From NCBI RefSeq assembly GCF_900102035.1, contig NZ_LT629689.1, positions 6,606,501 to 6,670,500 of the forward strand: 64,000 bases of DNA, in the 5' to 3' direction. The stretch is from Pseudomonas extremaustralis (GTDB taxonomy: Bacteria > Pseudomonadota > Gammaproteobacteria > Pseudomonadales > Pseudomonadaceae). This document shows positions 31,952-39,150 of this stretch, piece after piece. Both the position numbers and the translations under genes were made by a program. The notes beneath the pieces were generated by a model, which was not told the origin of the DNA, ran no database searches, and saw only the letters and a program-made list of their open reading frames with translations. How positions within the stretch are numbered: the stretch's first letter is position 1; each line of letters begins with the position of its first letter.

Positions 31952-32422
31952 TCAGGCTTGGCTGCGGGTACTTGGCTTGACCAGGCGCGAGGTGGAGCCC
32001 TGGGCGTTGTAAAGCGCCGGAGGTTCTCCGCCGTGAAGTATGCGCAACTGGTTGGCGGTCGTCGCTTGCTGAAGCTGGATCGACTGACCATTGAGCAGGT
32101 TGACTTCCTGGCATTGGGCGAGCAGTTGATTGAGTTCTTTGCTCTGGGCCAGTAGTTGATCGCCGACCGAGGAGTGGCTGGCCAGTTGCGCCAGGCCATC
32201 ATGGTCTGCCGGCAGGCCCAGGCCGGTGAGAATCTGACTGCGTTTCTTGCCATGCTGTTCCAGCAGGACAATCAGCGACTGCTTGCGTGCCAGAATTTCT
32301 TCCAGCAACGGCATATCCCGGCCATAGAGGGCCAGGGATTCTTCTTTGAGCAGCTCGAGCAATTGTTGCGTCGGCGCTAGATCATCAATGATCAGTTGAA
32401 GCAAATGTTCGTCGTGATGCAT
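31952..32422 (-). CDS. flgN: Flagellar chaperone FlgN
   Basis: A 156-residue helical export chaperone for the hook-filament junction proteins FlgK and FlgL. Coiled-coil heptads fill most of its length (LLQLIIDDLAPTQQLLELLKEES and LLAQSKELNQLLAQCQEVN). It starts 48 bases after flgM and presumably shares the sigma-28 promoter upstream of flgM. Confidence 0.9.
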   Translation of the reverse strand: MHHDEHLLQLIIDDLAPTQQLLELLKEESLALYGRDMPLLEEILARKQSLIVLLEQHGKKRSQILTGLGLPADHDGLAQLASHSSVGDQLLAQSKELNQLLAQCQEVNLLNGQSIQLQQATTANQLRILHGGEPPALYNAQGSTSRLVKPSTRSQA

Positions 32423-32470
32423 GGCTGGCCTTGGGTTTTAAGCGTCCAAAAGCCCGGCGCAGGCCTGTGC

Positions 32471-32794
32471 CTAGCGCTCGGCTTCGAAGTTAAGCAGCTT
32501 GCTGGCTACACGGTTGCTGTCGACTTTATAGCTGCCATCGGCGATTGCCTGTTTCAATTCGGCCACTCGGGCTTTATTGACGACGGGCTGATCGCGCAGC
32601 GAGTCAGTGACCTTCTGCAACTGTTGAGCCTCATTGCTCAGGTGTACGGATTCCCCGCTCTGGCTGGCGCTGGCCTGTTCTGTCTTGGCGGGCAGCGGCT
32701 GGGCCTTGGCTTCTACGCTGTCCTTGGTGCCAGCGGCGCGCGTAGTGCCTGACGTTGTCGGGGTGCTATTCAAACGACTGAAATCGATGACCAT
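32471..32794 (-). CDS. flgM: Anti-sigma-28 factor FlgM
   Basis: A 107-residue FlgM that holds FliA (sigma-28) inactive until it is exported through the completed hook. Conserved regions: MVIDFSRLN at the start, a disordered Ser/Thr/Ala-rich middle, and [18 protein letters not shown]...[30 protein letters not shown], the FliA-binding part. ATG 32794 is used, not the upstream ATG 32902, since that lies before the transcription start predicted from the sigma-28 promoter. The Shine-Dalgarno AGAGG is about 12 bases away, unusually far. Confidence 0.93.
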   Translation of the reverse strand: MVIDFSRLNSTPTTSGTTRAAGTKDSVEAKAQPLPAKTEQASASQSGESVHLSNEAQQLQKVTDSLRDQPVVNKARVAELKQAIADGSYKVDSNRVASKLLNFEAER

Positions 32795-32832
32795 GATAAA
32801 AAAAACCTCTGGGTATTTGGACGCTTGCCATG

Positions 32833-32859
32833 TTTTCGGCCATACCCGGACAAACTTTA
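32833..32859 (-). promoter_or_regulatory. Sigma-28 (FliA) promoter of flgM
   Basis: On the minus strand TAAAGTTT (32859-32852), exactly 11 bases, then GCCGAAAA (32840-32833): one mismatch to the consensus TAAAGTTT-N11-GCCGATAA. It would allow FliA to raise the level of its own inhibitor. Confidence 0.9.
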
Positions 32860-32936
32860 GGCGCGAATGACAATAAATCTCCGCACGGGACATCTCGCGC
32901 ACAGTGTAGGAAAAGCCGGCGTCCTGTACCAGTAAT

Positions 32937-33701
32937 CTATAAGGCTACCTCGACTTGGCCGGGCGCCGTCACCCGTGCCTTGATCACTCGGTTGGAGTTT
33001 AGGTTCTTGACCCGGATCTGTTCGCTCATGCCGCCGTTGGACAGCGCTTCTCCGGGCATTTTCACGTTCAGCCCGCCACTACTGGCGGAAATCACCACCT
33101 GATCGCCCTTGCGAATGACCTCGGCCTGTTCCAGATGTACCAGCGTAATGACCTGATCGGTGACCACTGGTCGGGTCAGTTTCTGCCCGATGGCTTGGTC
33201 GAGCGAGGTCAGGTACCCCTGATTGATCAGGCTGATATCCCGTTCGCGCAGCACAACATCCTCAAAGCCGATGATGCCGGTGCGTTTCAGTGGGCGGGCT
33301 ACCACCACCACATCCCTGAACAGTTTGACCTGAGCCGGCACGAACACGGTCCAGGGCGAGCCACCTTCGCAGCGTACCTTGACCGTCACGCGACCGATGG
33401 GTTGGGCGGGGCTTTCCAGGGAGGCTGTCAATTCCTTGTCGCACATTGGCATGCGCAGACGGGGGTCCAATGGGTTGACCTGGATCTCATAACGTCCCGG
33501 CGTCTGTGTGGTCGCCAGATAATCTTCTACAGTGAATTCAAGAAAGCCTTGAGTGACGCCGATAAGGAGATCAGGCAAGGTGACGTTGTCAGCGCGGGCC
33601 GTGGCGCCCAGGCTCAAGGCGAGCAGCGCCATTGATGCGTAGAGTGATCTGCGCATTCCTGTGAGGCGAGGGCGTCGGGAAACTGTCGTTTTAATGTCCA
33701 T
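32937..33701 (-). CDS. flgA: Flagellar basal-body P-ring assembly chaperone FlgA
   Basis: A 254-residue periplasmic chaperone for FlgI. An N-terminal signal sequence ([22 protein letters not shown], residues ~16-37) precedes the SAF-type domain, and the C-terminus has [26 protein letters not shown], diagnostic for FlgA. Start ATG 33701 is tentative: it has no strong Shine-Dalgarno, and the internal ATG at 33656 is another option. Divergent from cheV. Confidence 0.9.
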   Translation of the reverse strand: MDIKTTVSRRPRLTGMRRSLYASMALLALSLGATARADNVTLPDLLIGVTQGFLEFTVEDYLATTQTPGRYEIQVNPLDPRLRMPMCDKELTASLESPAQPIGRVTVKVRCEGGSPWTVFVPAQVKLFRDVVVVARPLKRTGIIGFEDVVLRERDISLINQGYLTSLDQAIGQKLTRPVVTDQVITLVHLEQAEVIRKGDQVVISASSGGLNVKMPGEALSNGGMSEQIRVKNLNSNRVIKARVTAPGQVEVAL

Positions 33702-33782
33702 GATCAATAAATAGCAAAGCTCGTGCCGTTTAGTGTTGGGTACGCGTCGTACCCCCAAAGGTTTTAGCGTAGGAGTCTGGGC

Positions 33783-34715
33783 ATGGCAGGTGTAATGGAT
33801 TCAGTAAACCAGCGTACACAGCTGGTAGGGCAGAATCGCCTGGAGTTGTTGCTTTTCCGTCTCGACGGCAAGCAGCTATATGGCATCAACGTGTTCAAGG
33901 TGCGGGAAGTGCTGCAATGTCCCAAGCTGACGATCATGCCCAAATCCAGCCCGGTGGTATGTGGGGTCGCCAATATCCGTGGCGCTACCATTCCGATTCT
34001 TGATCTGGCCCTGGCCACCAGTTCGGCAGGTCTGCAGGACCGCGAAAACCCGTTCGTGATCATTACCGAGTACAACACCAAGACCCAGGGGTTCCTGGTG
34101 CGCTCTGTGGAGCGCATCGTCAACATGAACTGGGAAGAGATCCATCCACCACCCAAGGGCACTGGCCGCGATCACTACCTCACGGCCGTGACGCGGGTCG
34201 ATAATCAATTGGTGGAAATCATCGACGTCGAGAAAATCCTCGCCGAAGTGGCCCCTACGTCGGAAGCGATTTCCGTCGGCGTGGTGGACGCTGACACGGC
34301 GCACAAGGCCATCTCGTTGCGTGTGCTGACGGTGGATGACTCTTCAGTAGCGCGCAAGCAGGTCACCCGTTGCCTGCAAACCGTCGGCGTTGAAGTGGTG
34401 GCCCTCAATGACGGTCGCCAAGCGCTGGATTATCTGCGCAAGCTGGTGGAGGAGGGCAAGAAGCCGGAAGACGAATTCTTGATGATGATCTCCGACATCG
34501 AAATGCCGGAAATGGATGGCTATACCCTCACGGCCGAAATACGCAGCGACCCACGCATGCAAAAATTGCATATCATCCTGCATACTTCGCTGTCGGGCGT
34601 ATTCAACCAGGCGATGGTCAAGAAGGTCGGTGCCGATGACTTCCTGGCCAAATTTCGTCCTGATGACCTGGCATCCCGGGTAGTCGACCGGATCAAGGCA
34701 GCAGATCACGGCTAG
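33783..34715 (+). CDS. cheV: Chemotaxis coupling protein CheV
   Basis: A 310-residue fusion of a CheW-like domain (residues ~15-165; INVFKVREVL, GVANIRGATIPILDL) and a receiver domain (~185-305) with acidic pocket TVDDSS and phospho-acceptor aspartate in MMISDIEMPEMDGYTL. It links receptors to CheA and adapts via phosphorylation. Followed after 43 bases by cheR and divergent from flgA, as in other pseudomonads. Confidence 0.95.
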   Translation: MAGVMDSVNQRTQLVGQNRLELLLFRLDGKQLYGINVFKVREVLQCPKLTIMPKSSPVVCGVANIRGATIPILDLALATSSAGLQDRENPFVIITEYNTKTQGFLVRSVERIVNMNWEEIHPPPKGTGRDHYLTAVTRVDNQLVEIIDVEKILAEVAPTSEAISVGVVDADTAHKAISLRVLTVDDSSVARKQVTRCLQTVGVEVVALNDGRQALDYLRKLVEEGKKPEDEFLMMISDIEMPEMDGYTLTAEIRSDPRMQKLHIILHTSLSGVFNQAMVKKVGADDFLAKFRPDDLASRVVDRIKAADHG

Positions 34716-34758
34716 GGAATTTCTCCCGGGCGGTCACACGATTTAAGAGGCGGTATCA

Positions 34759-35586
34759 TTGTCTACGGGTAATTTGGATTTCGAACAGTTCCGGGTCTTC
34801 CTGGAGAAAGCCTGTGGCATATTGCTCGGTGAAAACAAGCAGTACCTGGTATCCAGCCGTCTCAATAAGCTGATGGAGCAGCAGGGCATCAAGTCTCTGG
34901 GTGAGTTGGTGCAGCGTATTCAGGGGCAGCCGCGCAGCGGGCTCAAGGAAATGGTGGTCGATGCCATGACCACCAATGAAACCCTGTGGTTTCGCGATAC
35001 CTATCCCTTTGAAGTGCTCAAGAGCAAGGTGCTGCCGGAGGCCATCAAGGCCAGTCCTGGGCAGCGCTTGCGTATCTGGTCGGCTGCCTGCTCGTCGGGG
35101 CAGGAACCGTACTCGATTTCGATGGCCATCGATGAGTTCGAGCGGACCAACATGGGCCAGCTTAAAGCCGGGGCGCAAATTGTCGCTACCGACCTGTCCG
35201 GCACCATGCTCACCAATTGCAAGACCGGCGAATACGACAGCCTGGCCCTGGGGCGCGGTTTGTCCCAGGAACGGCTGCAACGTTACTTCGACCCAAAAGG
35301 GGCGGGGCGCTGGGCGATCAAGGCGCCGATCAAGAACCGCGTGGAGTTTCGCTCGTTCAACCTGCTCGACAGCTATGCCAGCCTCGGCAAGTTCGACATG
35401 GTGTTCTGCCGCAACGTACTGATCTACTTTTCGGCCGAGGTGAAGAAGGACATCCTGCTGCGCATCCACGGAACCCTTAAGCGCGGCGGCTACCTGTTTC
35501 TCGGTGCGTCCGAGGCGCTCAATGGCCTGCCGGATCATTTCCAGATGGTGCAGTGCAGCCCGGGGATCATCTACCAGGCGAAGTAA
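34759..35586 (+). CDS. cheR: Chemotaxis protein methyltransferase CheR
   Basis: A 275-residue SAM-dependent methyltransferase that methylates glutamates of chemoreceptors. It has the N-terminal all-helical domain (residues ~5-75) and the SAM-binding fold (RIWSAACSSGQEPYSISMAI; ATDLSGTML; FCRNVLIYF). The start is TTG at 34759, after AAGAGGCGGT; translation from it reproduces the usual family N-terminus (STGNLDFEQFRVFLEKACGI). There is no ATG nearby. Confidence 0.93.
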   Translation: MSTGNLDFEQFRVFLEKACGILLGENKQYLVSSRLNKLMEQQGIKSLGELVQRIQGQPRSGLKEMVVDAMTTNETLWFRDTYPFEVLKSKVLPEAIKASPGQRLRIWSAACSSGQEPYSISMAIDEFERTNMGQLKAGAQIVATDLSGTMLTNCKTGEYDSLALGRGLSQERLQRYFDPKGAGRWAIKAPIKNRVEFRSFNLLDSYASLGKFDMVFCRNVLIYFSAEVKKDILLRIHGTLKRGGYLFLGASEALNGLPDHFQMVQCSPGIIYQAK

Positions 35587-35603
35587 GCCGTACGCAGACA
35601 AAG

Positions 35604-35692
35604 TGTGGGAGGGGGCTTGCTCCCGATAGCGGTGGTTCAGTTGATGTAGCTATCACTGATATACCGCTATCGGGAGCAAGCCCCCTCCCACA
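35604..35692. repeat. REPIN between cheR and flgB
   Basis: Perfect 30-base arms 35604-35633 and 35663-35692 with the same GTGGGAGGGGGCTTGC core as at 7469, surrounding a 29-base centre. It separates the cheV-cheR transcript from the sigma-54 control region of flgB. Confidence 0.9.
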
Positions 35693-35720
35693 TTTGTTTC
35701 TGCGGCAAAGCTGAAAAAAA

Positions 35721-35793
35721 CGGCAATCCCATTGCCGCTTTACTGGCACTACGCGGAAACCGGTTGCCGCTTTTCTGGCATTGCCGCCGGCAA
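35721..35793 (+). promoter_or_regulatory. Phased TTGCCG-type repeats upstream of flgB (candidate FleR sites)
   Basis: Two 17-base direct repeats TTGCCGCTTTWCTGGCA (35732-35748 and 35764-35780) differ at one base and start 32 bases apart, three helical turns. Palindromes CGGCAAT-CCC-ATTGCCG (35721-35737) and TTGCCG-C-CGGCAA (35781-35793) share the same core. They lie 40-110 bases before a sigma-54 promoter, where an enhancer-binding protein such as FleR would bind. Confidence 0.55.
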
Positions 35794-35832
35794 TTTTCGC
35801 GCAAGCCCTTGATTTACGGGGCTGTCAAACAT

Positions 35833-35848
35833 TGGCATGGGCCTTGCT
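35833..35848 (+). promoter_or_regulatory. Sigma-54 promoter of flgBCDE
   Basis: TGGCATGGGCCTTGCT has GG at 35834-35835 and GC at 35846-35847 with the required 10 bases between. In Pseudomonas the flgBCDE operon is a RpoN/FleR-dependent class III flagellar operon. Confidence 0.88.
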
Positions 35849-35892
35849 ATAACCCTGTTAACGAACAGCAGGTCAGCCTAAAGGTTTCCGCC

Positions 35893-36300
35893 ATGAGCAT
35901 CAGCTTCGATAAAGCGCTCGGTATCCACGAACAAGCCCTGGGCTTTCGCGCCCAGCGTGCCGAAGTCCTGGCCAACAACATTGCCAACGCCGACACCCCG
36001 AACTACAAGGCTCTGGACCTGGACTTCTCCGCCGTGCTCGCCGCACAGCAGGATAAGACCAAGAACGGCACCTTCGCCTTGAATATGACCAACAGCCGTC
36101 ATATCGAAGCGCAAGGCCTGAGCAGTGGGGACGAGTCGCTGCTGTATCGCACGCCGATGCAGCCGTCGATCGACCAGAACACCGTCGACGCCCAGCTGGA
36201 GCAATCGGCCTACGCCGAGAACTCGGTGAACTTCCAGGCCAGCTTTACCCTGCTCAACAGTAAATTCAAAGGGCTGATGTCAGCCCTGCGTGGAGAGTAA
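35893..36300 (+). CDS. flgB: Flagellar basal-body rod protein FlgB
   Basis: A 135-residue proximal rod protein. NNIANADTPNYKALDLDF is the flagellar rod signature, and the C-terminal helix is FQASFTLLNSKFKGLMSAL. ATG 35893 gives MSISFDKALGIHEQALGFR; the frame is open upstream to 35764 but that precedes the promoter. First gene of flgBCDE; its TAA is 3 bases before flgC. Confidence 0.96.
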   Translation: MSISFDKALGIHEQALGFRAQRAEVLANNIANADTPNYKALDLDFSAVLAAQQDKTKNGTFALNMTNSRHIEAQGLSSGDESLLYRTPMQPSIDQNTVDAQLEQSAYAENSVNFQASFTLLNSKFKGLMSALRGE

Positions 36301-36303
36301 GCC

Positions 36304-36747
36304 ATGTCCTTAGCCAGTGTTTTCAATATTGCCGGCAGTGGCATGAGCGCGCAGACCACGCGCTTGAACACCGTCGCCAGTAACATCGCCAACGCCGAGA
36401 CTGTGTCTTCGAGCATTGACCAGACCTACCGCGCCCGTCACCCGGTGTTCGCCACCATGTTCCAGGGCGGCCAGAGCGGTGGCAGCGATTCGTTGTTCCA
36501 GAACAAGGATGCCGCAGGGTCTGGCGTGCAGGTACTCGGCGTGGTTGAAGACCAGAGCAATCTGGAAGCCCGCTACGAGCCTAACCACCCGGCGGCCAAC
36601 GAAAAAGGCTACGTGTACTACCCGAACGTCAACGTGGTCGAGGAAATGGCCGACATGATTTCCGCCAGCCGCTCGTTCCAGACCAACGCGGAAATGATGA
36701 ACACCGCCAAAACCATGATGCAGAAGGTCCTGACCCTGGGTCAGTGA
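36304..36747 (+). CDS. flgC: Flagellar basal-body rod protein FlgC
   Basis: A 147-residue proximal rod protein with the ASNIANAET rod motif near residue 27 and the C-terminal EMADMISASRSFQTNAEMMNTAK helix typical of the rod/hook family. It is 3 bases after flgB and 16 before flgD. Confidence 0.97.
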   Translation: MSLASVFNIAGSGMSAQTTRLNTVASNIANAETVSSSIDQTYRARHPVFATMFQGGQSGGSDSLFQNKDAAGSGVQVLGVVEDQSNLEARYEPNHPAANEKGYVYYPNVNVVEEMADMISASRSFQTNAEMMNTAKTMMQKVLTLGQ

Positions 36748-36763
36748 TAAGGGGCGCCAAATA

Positions 36764-37489
36764 ATGGCCATTGTTGATACGTCTACCAACACAGCGGTCC
36801 AGGACCTTTTCAACACCAAGGTCAAGACTGCGACAGACAACACCAGCATCGCCGCCGCGACCAGTGCGGCGACGGGTAACCAATCGCTGGGCAAGGATGC
36901 GTTCCTGCAATTGCTGGTGACACAACTGAAAAACCAGAATCCGCTGTCGCCTCAGGACAACGGTGCATTCGTGGCCCAGCTGGCACAGTTCAGCAGCCTG
37001 GAAGGCATCAACACCCTGAACGATTCGGTGAATGCGATCTCCAGCAACTTCAGCTCCTCGCAAGCGCTGCAGGCTTCTTCGCTGGTAGGGCGTTCGATCA
37101 TCACCCAGACCGACAAGGCCTTGGTGGACACAAGCAAGAGCATGACCGGTTCGGTCGCGGTGACTGCGGCAACGGGCAACGTGTCCGTCAAGATCACCGA
37201 TGCAAGCGGCGCTGTGGTGCGCACCATTGATATGGGCGCCCAGAGTGCTGGCACTTCCAGCTTCATCTGGGATGGCAAGACCGATGCGGGTGATGTTGCT
37301 CCCGCCGGTACTTACACCTTCGCGGCGACCACCAAGAGTGACAGCGGCGACTCGGTGGCCCTGGCGACTTCGCTGCCGGCAACGGTGACCAGTGTGACGT
37401 TGAGCCAGACCGGCGGCGAAATGGTGCTGAACCTTGCCGGTGGCATGGGCAGCGTCAAGCTCTCGCAAATTCAGACTATCGGTACATAG
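36764..37489 (+). CDS. flgD: Flagellar hook assembly scaffolding protein FlgD
   Basis: A 241-residue hook-cap protein. The conserved LGKDAFLQLLVTQLKNQNPLSPQDNGAFVAQLAQFS block (residues ~45-80) is diagnostic, and the C-terminal half is a FlgD Tudor/Ig-like domain (SFIWDGKTDAGDVAPAGTYTF). The hook cap is lost when the hook is finished. Confidence 0.97.
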   Translation: MAIVDTSTNTAVQDLFNTKVKTATDNTSIAAATSAATGNQSLGKDAFLQLLVTQLKNQNPLSPQDNGAFVAQLAQFSSLEGINTLNDSVNAISSNFSSSQALQASSLVGRSIITQTDKALVDTSKSMTGSVAVTAATGNVSVKITDASGAVVRTIDMGAQSAGTSSFIWDGKTDAGDVAPAGTYTFAATTKSDSGDSVALATSLPATVTSVTLSQTGGEMVLNLAGGMGSVKLSQIQTIGT

Positions 37490-37520
37490 AGCCGGCTAAA
37501 TACGGCAGAGGGAGAGAAAC

Positions 37521-38837
37521 ATGTCTTTTAATATCGGCCTTAGCGGCCTCTATGCGGCCAACAAACAGCTGGACGTAACTGGCAACAACATCGCCAACGT
37601 CGCGACCACTGGCTTCAAATCGTCCCGCGCGGAATTCGCCGACATCTACGCCGCGTCCAAGCTGGGCACCGGCCAGAACAGCGTCGGTAACGGTGTGAAC
37701 CTGGCTGCGGTGTCCCAGCAATTCACCCAGGGCGACGTCAACAACAGTGGCGGCATCCTGGACATGGCGATCCAGGGCGGTGGCTTCTTCGTTCAGAAGG
37801 GCAGCGACGGTTCGCTGGAATACACCCGTAGCGGTGCCTTCCGTGCGGACAAAGACGGCTACATCACCAACAACACCGGCACTTCGCGCCTGCAAGGCTA
37901 CGCTGCGGATACCAACGGCAAGATCGTCAAGGGTGGCTTGGTCGACCTGCAACTCAACTTGTCGAACCTGCCGCCAAAAGCTTCCAGCACCGTGGACTCT
38001 ACCAGTAACCTGAACTCCTCGGAGGTGGTGATCGACCAGGTGGCCAAGCCATTCAACCCAAGCGACACCAGTACCTTCACCACCCAGTACAGCACCACCT
38101 TGTACGATACCCAAGGCAACGCTCACCCGATGGTGCAGTACTTGGTGAAGACGGGTTCGAACCAATGGAACTCCTACACCCTGATCGACGGCCGTAACCC
38201 TGATGGTACCCCGATCAGTGGCGCAGGCGCGGTGGCACCCGTTGCGTCGACCCTGACATTCGACACCGGCGGTAAGCTCACGGGTGTGGTTACCCCGCCT
38301 AGCGCGGTCTCCAACACCACGCTGACCATTTCCAACTGGGTACCGGGTACCGTGACCAACGGTGTATGGACTGCTAACGGTGCCGCGGCCAATGCCGGTG
38401 GTATTGCGGTCAATATGGCGAATATCACCCAGTACAACTCGGCCAGCTACCGCAACCCACCGGTCACCGATGGTTATGCCACCGGCCAGATCACCGGCTT
38501 GAAAATCGACGGCAGCGGCGTACTGTTCGCCACGTTCAGCAACCAGCAGAGCAAGGCCATCGGCCAGATCTCCCTGGCCAGCTTCAATAACGAACAGGGC
38601 CTGCAGCCATCGGGTGGCACGACTTGGAGAGAGACCTTCGCCTCGGGCCAGCCGGGTTATGACACCCCTCAAGCCGGTACCCTGGGCTCGATCGTGGCCA
38701 ACTCCCTGGAGAACTCCAACGTCAACCTGACCAACGAGCTGGTGGACCTGATCAAGGCCCAGAGCAACTATCAGGCGAACGCCAAGACCATCTCCACCCA
38801 GAGCACCATCATGCAGACCATCATTCAGATGACCTGA
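37521..38837 (+). CDS. flgE: Flagellar hook protein FlgE
   Basis: A 438-residue hook subunit. The N-terminal SFNIGLSGLYAANKQLDVTGNNIANVATTGFKS and C-terminal SNVNLTNELVDLIKAQSNYQANAKTISTQ helices form the core D0/D1; the Thr/Ser/Asn-rich middle is the surface domain. It is the last flg gene here: flgF does not follow, and a pair of terminators ends the operon. Confidence 0.97.
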   Translation: MSFNIGLSGLYAANKQLDVTGNNIANVATTGFKSSRAEFADIYAASKLGTGQNSVGNGVNLAAVSQQFTQGDVNNSGGILDMAIQGGGFFVQKGSDGSLEYTRSGAFRADKDGYITNNTGTSRLQGYAADTNGKIVKGGLVDLQLNLSNLPPKASSTVDSTSNLNSSEVVIDQVAKPFNPSDTSTFTTQYSTTLYDTQGNAHPMVQYLVKTGSNQWNSYTLIDGRNPDGTPISGAGAVAPVASTLTFDTGGKLTGVVTPPSAVSNTTLTISNWVPGTVTNGVWTANGAAANAGGIAVNMANITQYNSASYRNPPVTDGYATGQITGLKIDGSGVLFATFSNQQSKAIGQISLASFNNEQGLQPSGGTTWRETFASGQPGYDTPQAGTLGSIVANSLENSNVNLTNELVDLIKAQSNYQANAKTISTQSTIMQTIIQMT

Positions 38838-38857
38838 TGCGGTAGCGCTCCACAATA

Positions 38858-38935
38858 AGCCCCTCGAAAGAGGGGCTATTGAGAGGCCTCCTCCAACACC
38901 CTGCGAAGGCTGAGCTTTCGCAGGGTGTTTTGTTT
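38858..38935 (+). terminator. Tandem terminators after flgE
   Basis: First hairpin AGCCCCTC-GAAA-GAGGGGCT (38858-38877); second a 13-bp stem AACACCCTGCGAA / TTCGCAGGGTGTT (38895-38929) followed by TTGTTTTCG. Confidence 0.85.
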
Positions 38936-39073
38936 TCGCAGGCCATCATCATGAGTGAGCCAGCACTGATTTCACGGTCGGTCTAAGTCGAAGCATCGGG
39001 TTTATTGTGGCCAGCCCGCTCTCCACAGCAAATCTGCCTCCCATGGAGCCCCCAAAAAGTAAAACCGCAGGCA
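38936..39073. other. Junction between the flg operon and nrdA
   Basis: 138 bases without coding sequence; nothing but a plain GC-average spacer is seen. In many pseudomonads flgE is followed by flgF and nrdA by nrdB; neither is here. Confidence 0.5.
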
Positions 39074-39116
39074 AAAGAAAGCCCCCGGCAAACCCAGTGG
39101 GTCTGTCGGGGGCTTC
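39074..39116 (-). terminator. nrdA terminator
   Basis: On the minus strand AAGCCCCCG and CGGGGGCTT pair (with an inner CAGACCCACTGGGTTTG part), followed by TCTTTTGCC. Confidence 0.75.
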
Positions 39117-39150
39117 TCATGCAGCGCCTTGGGGCGCCTGCCGGCTCAGC

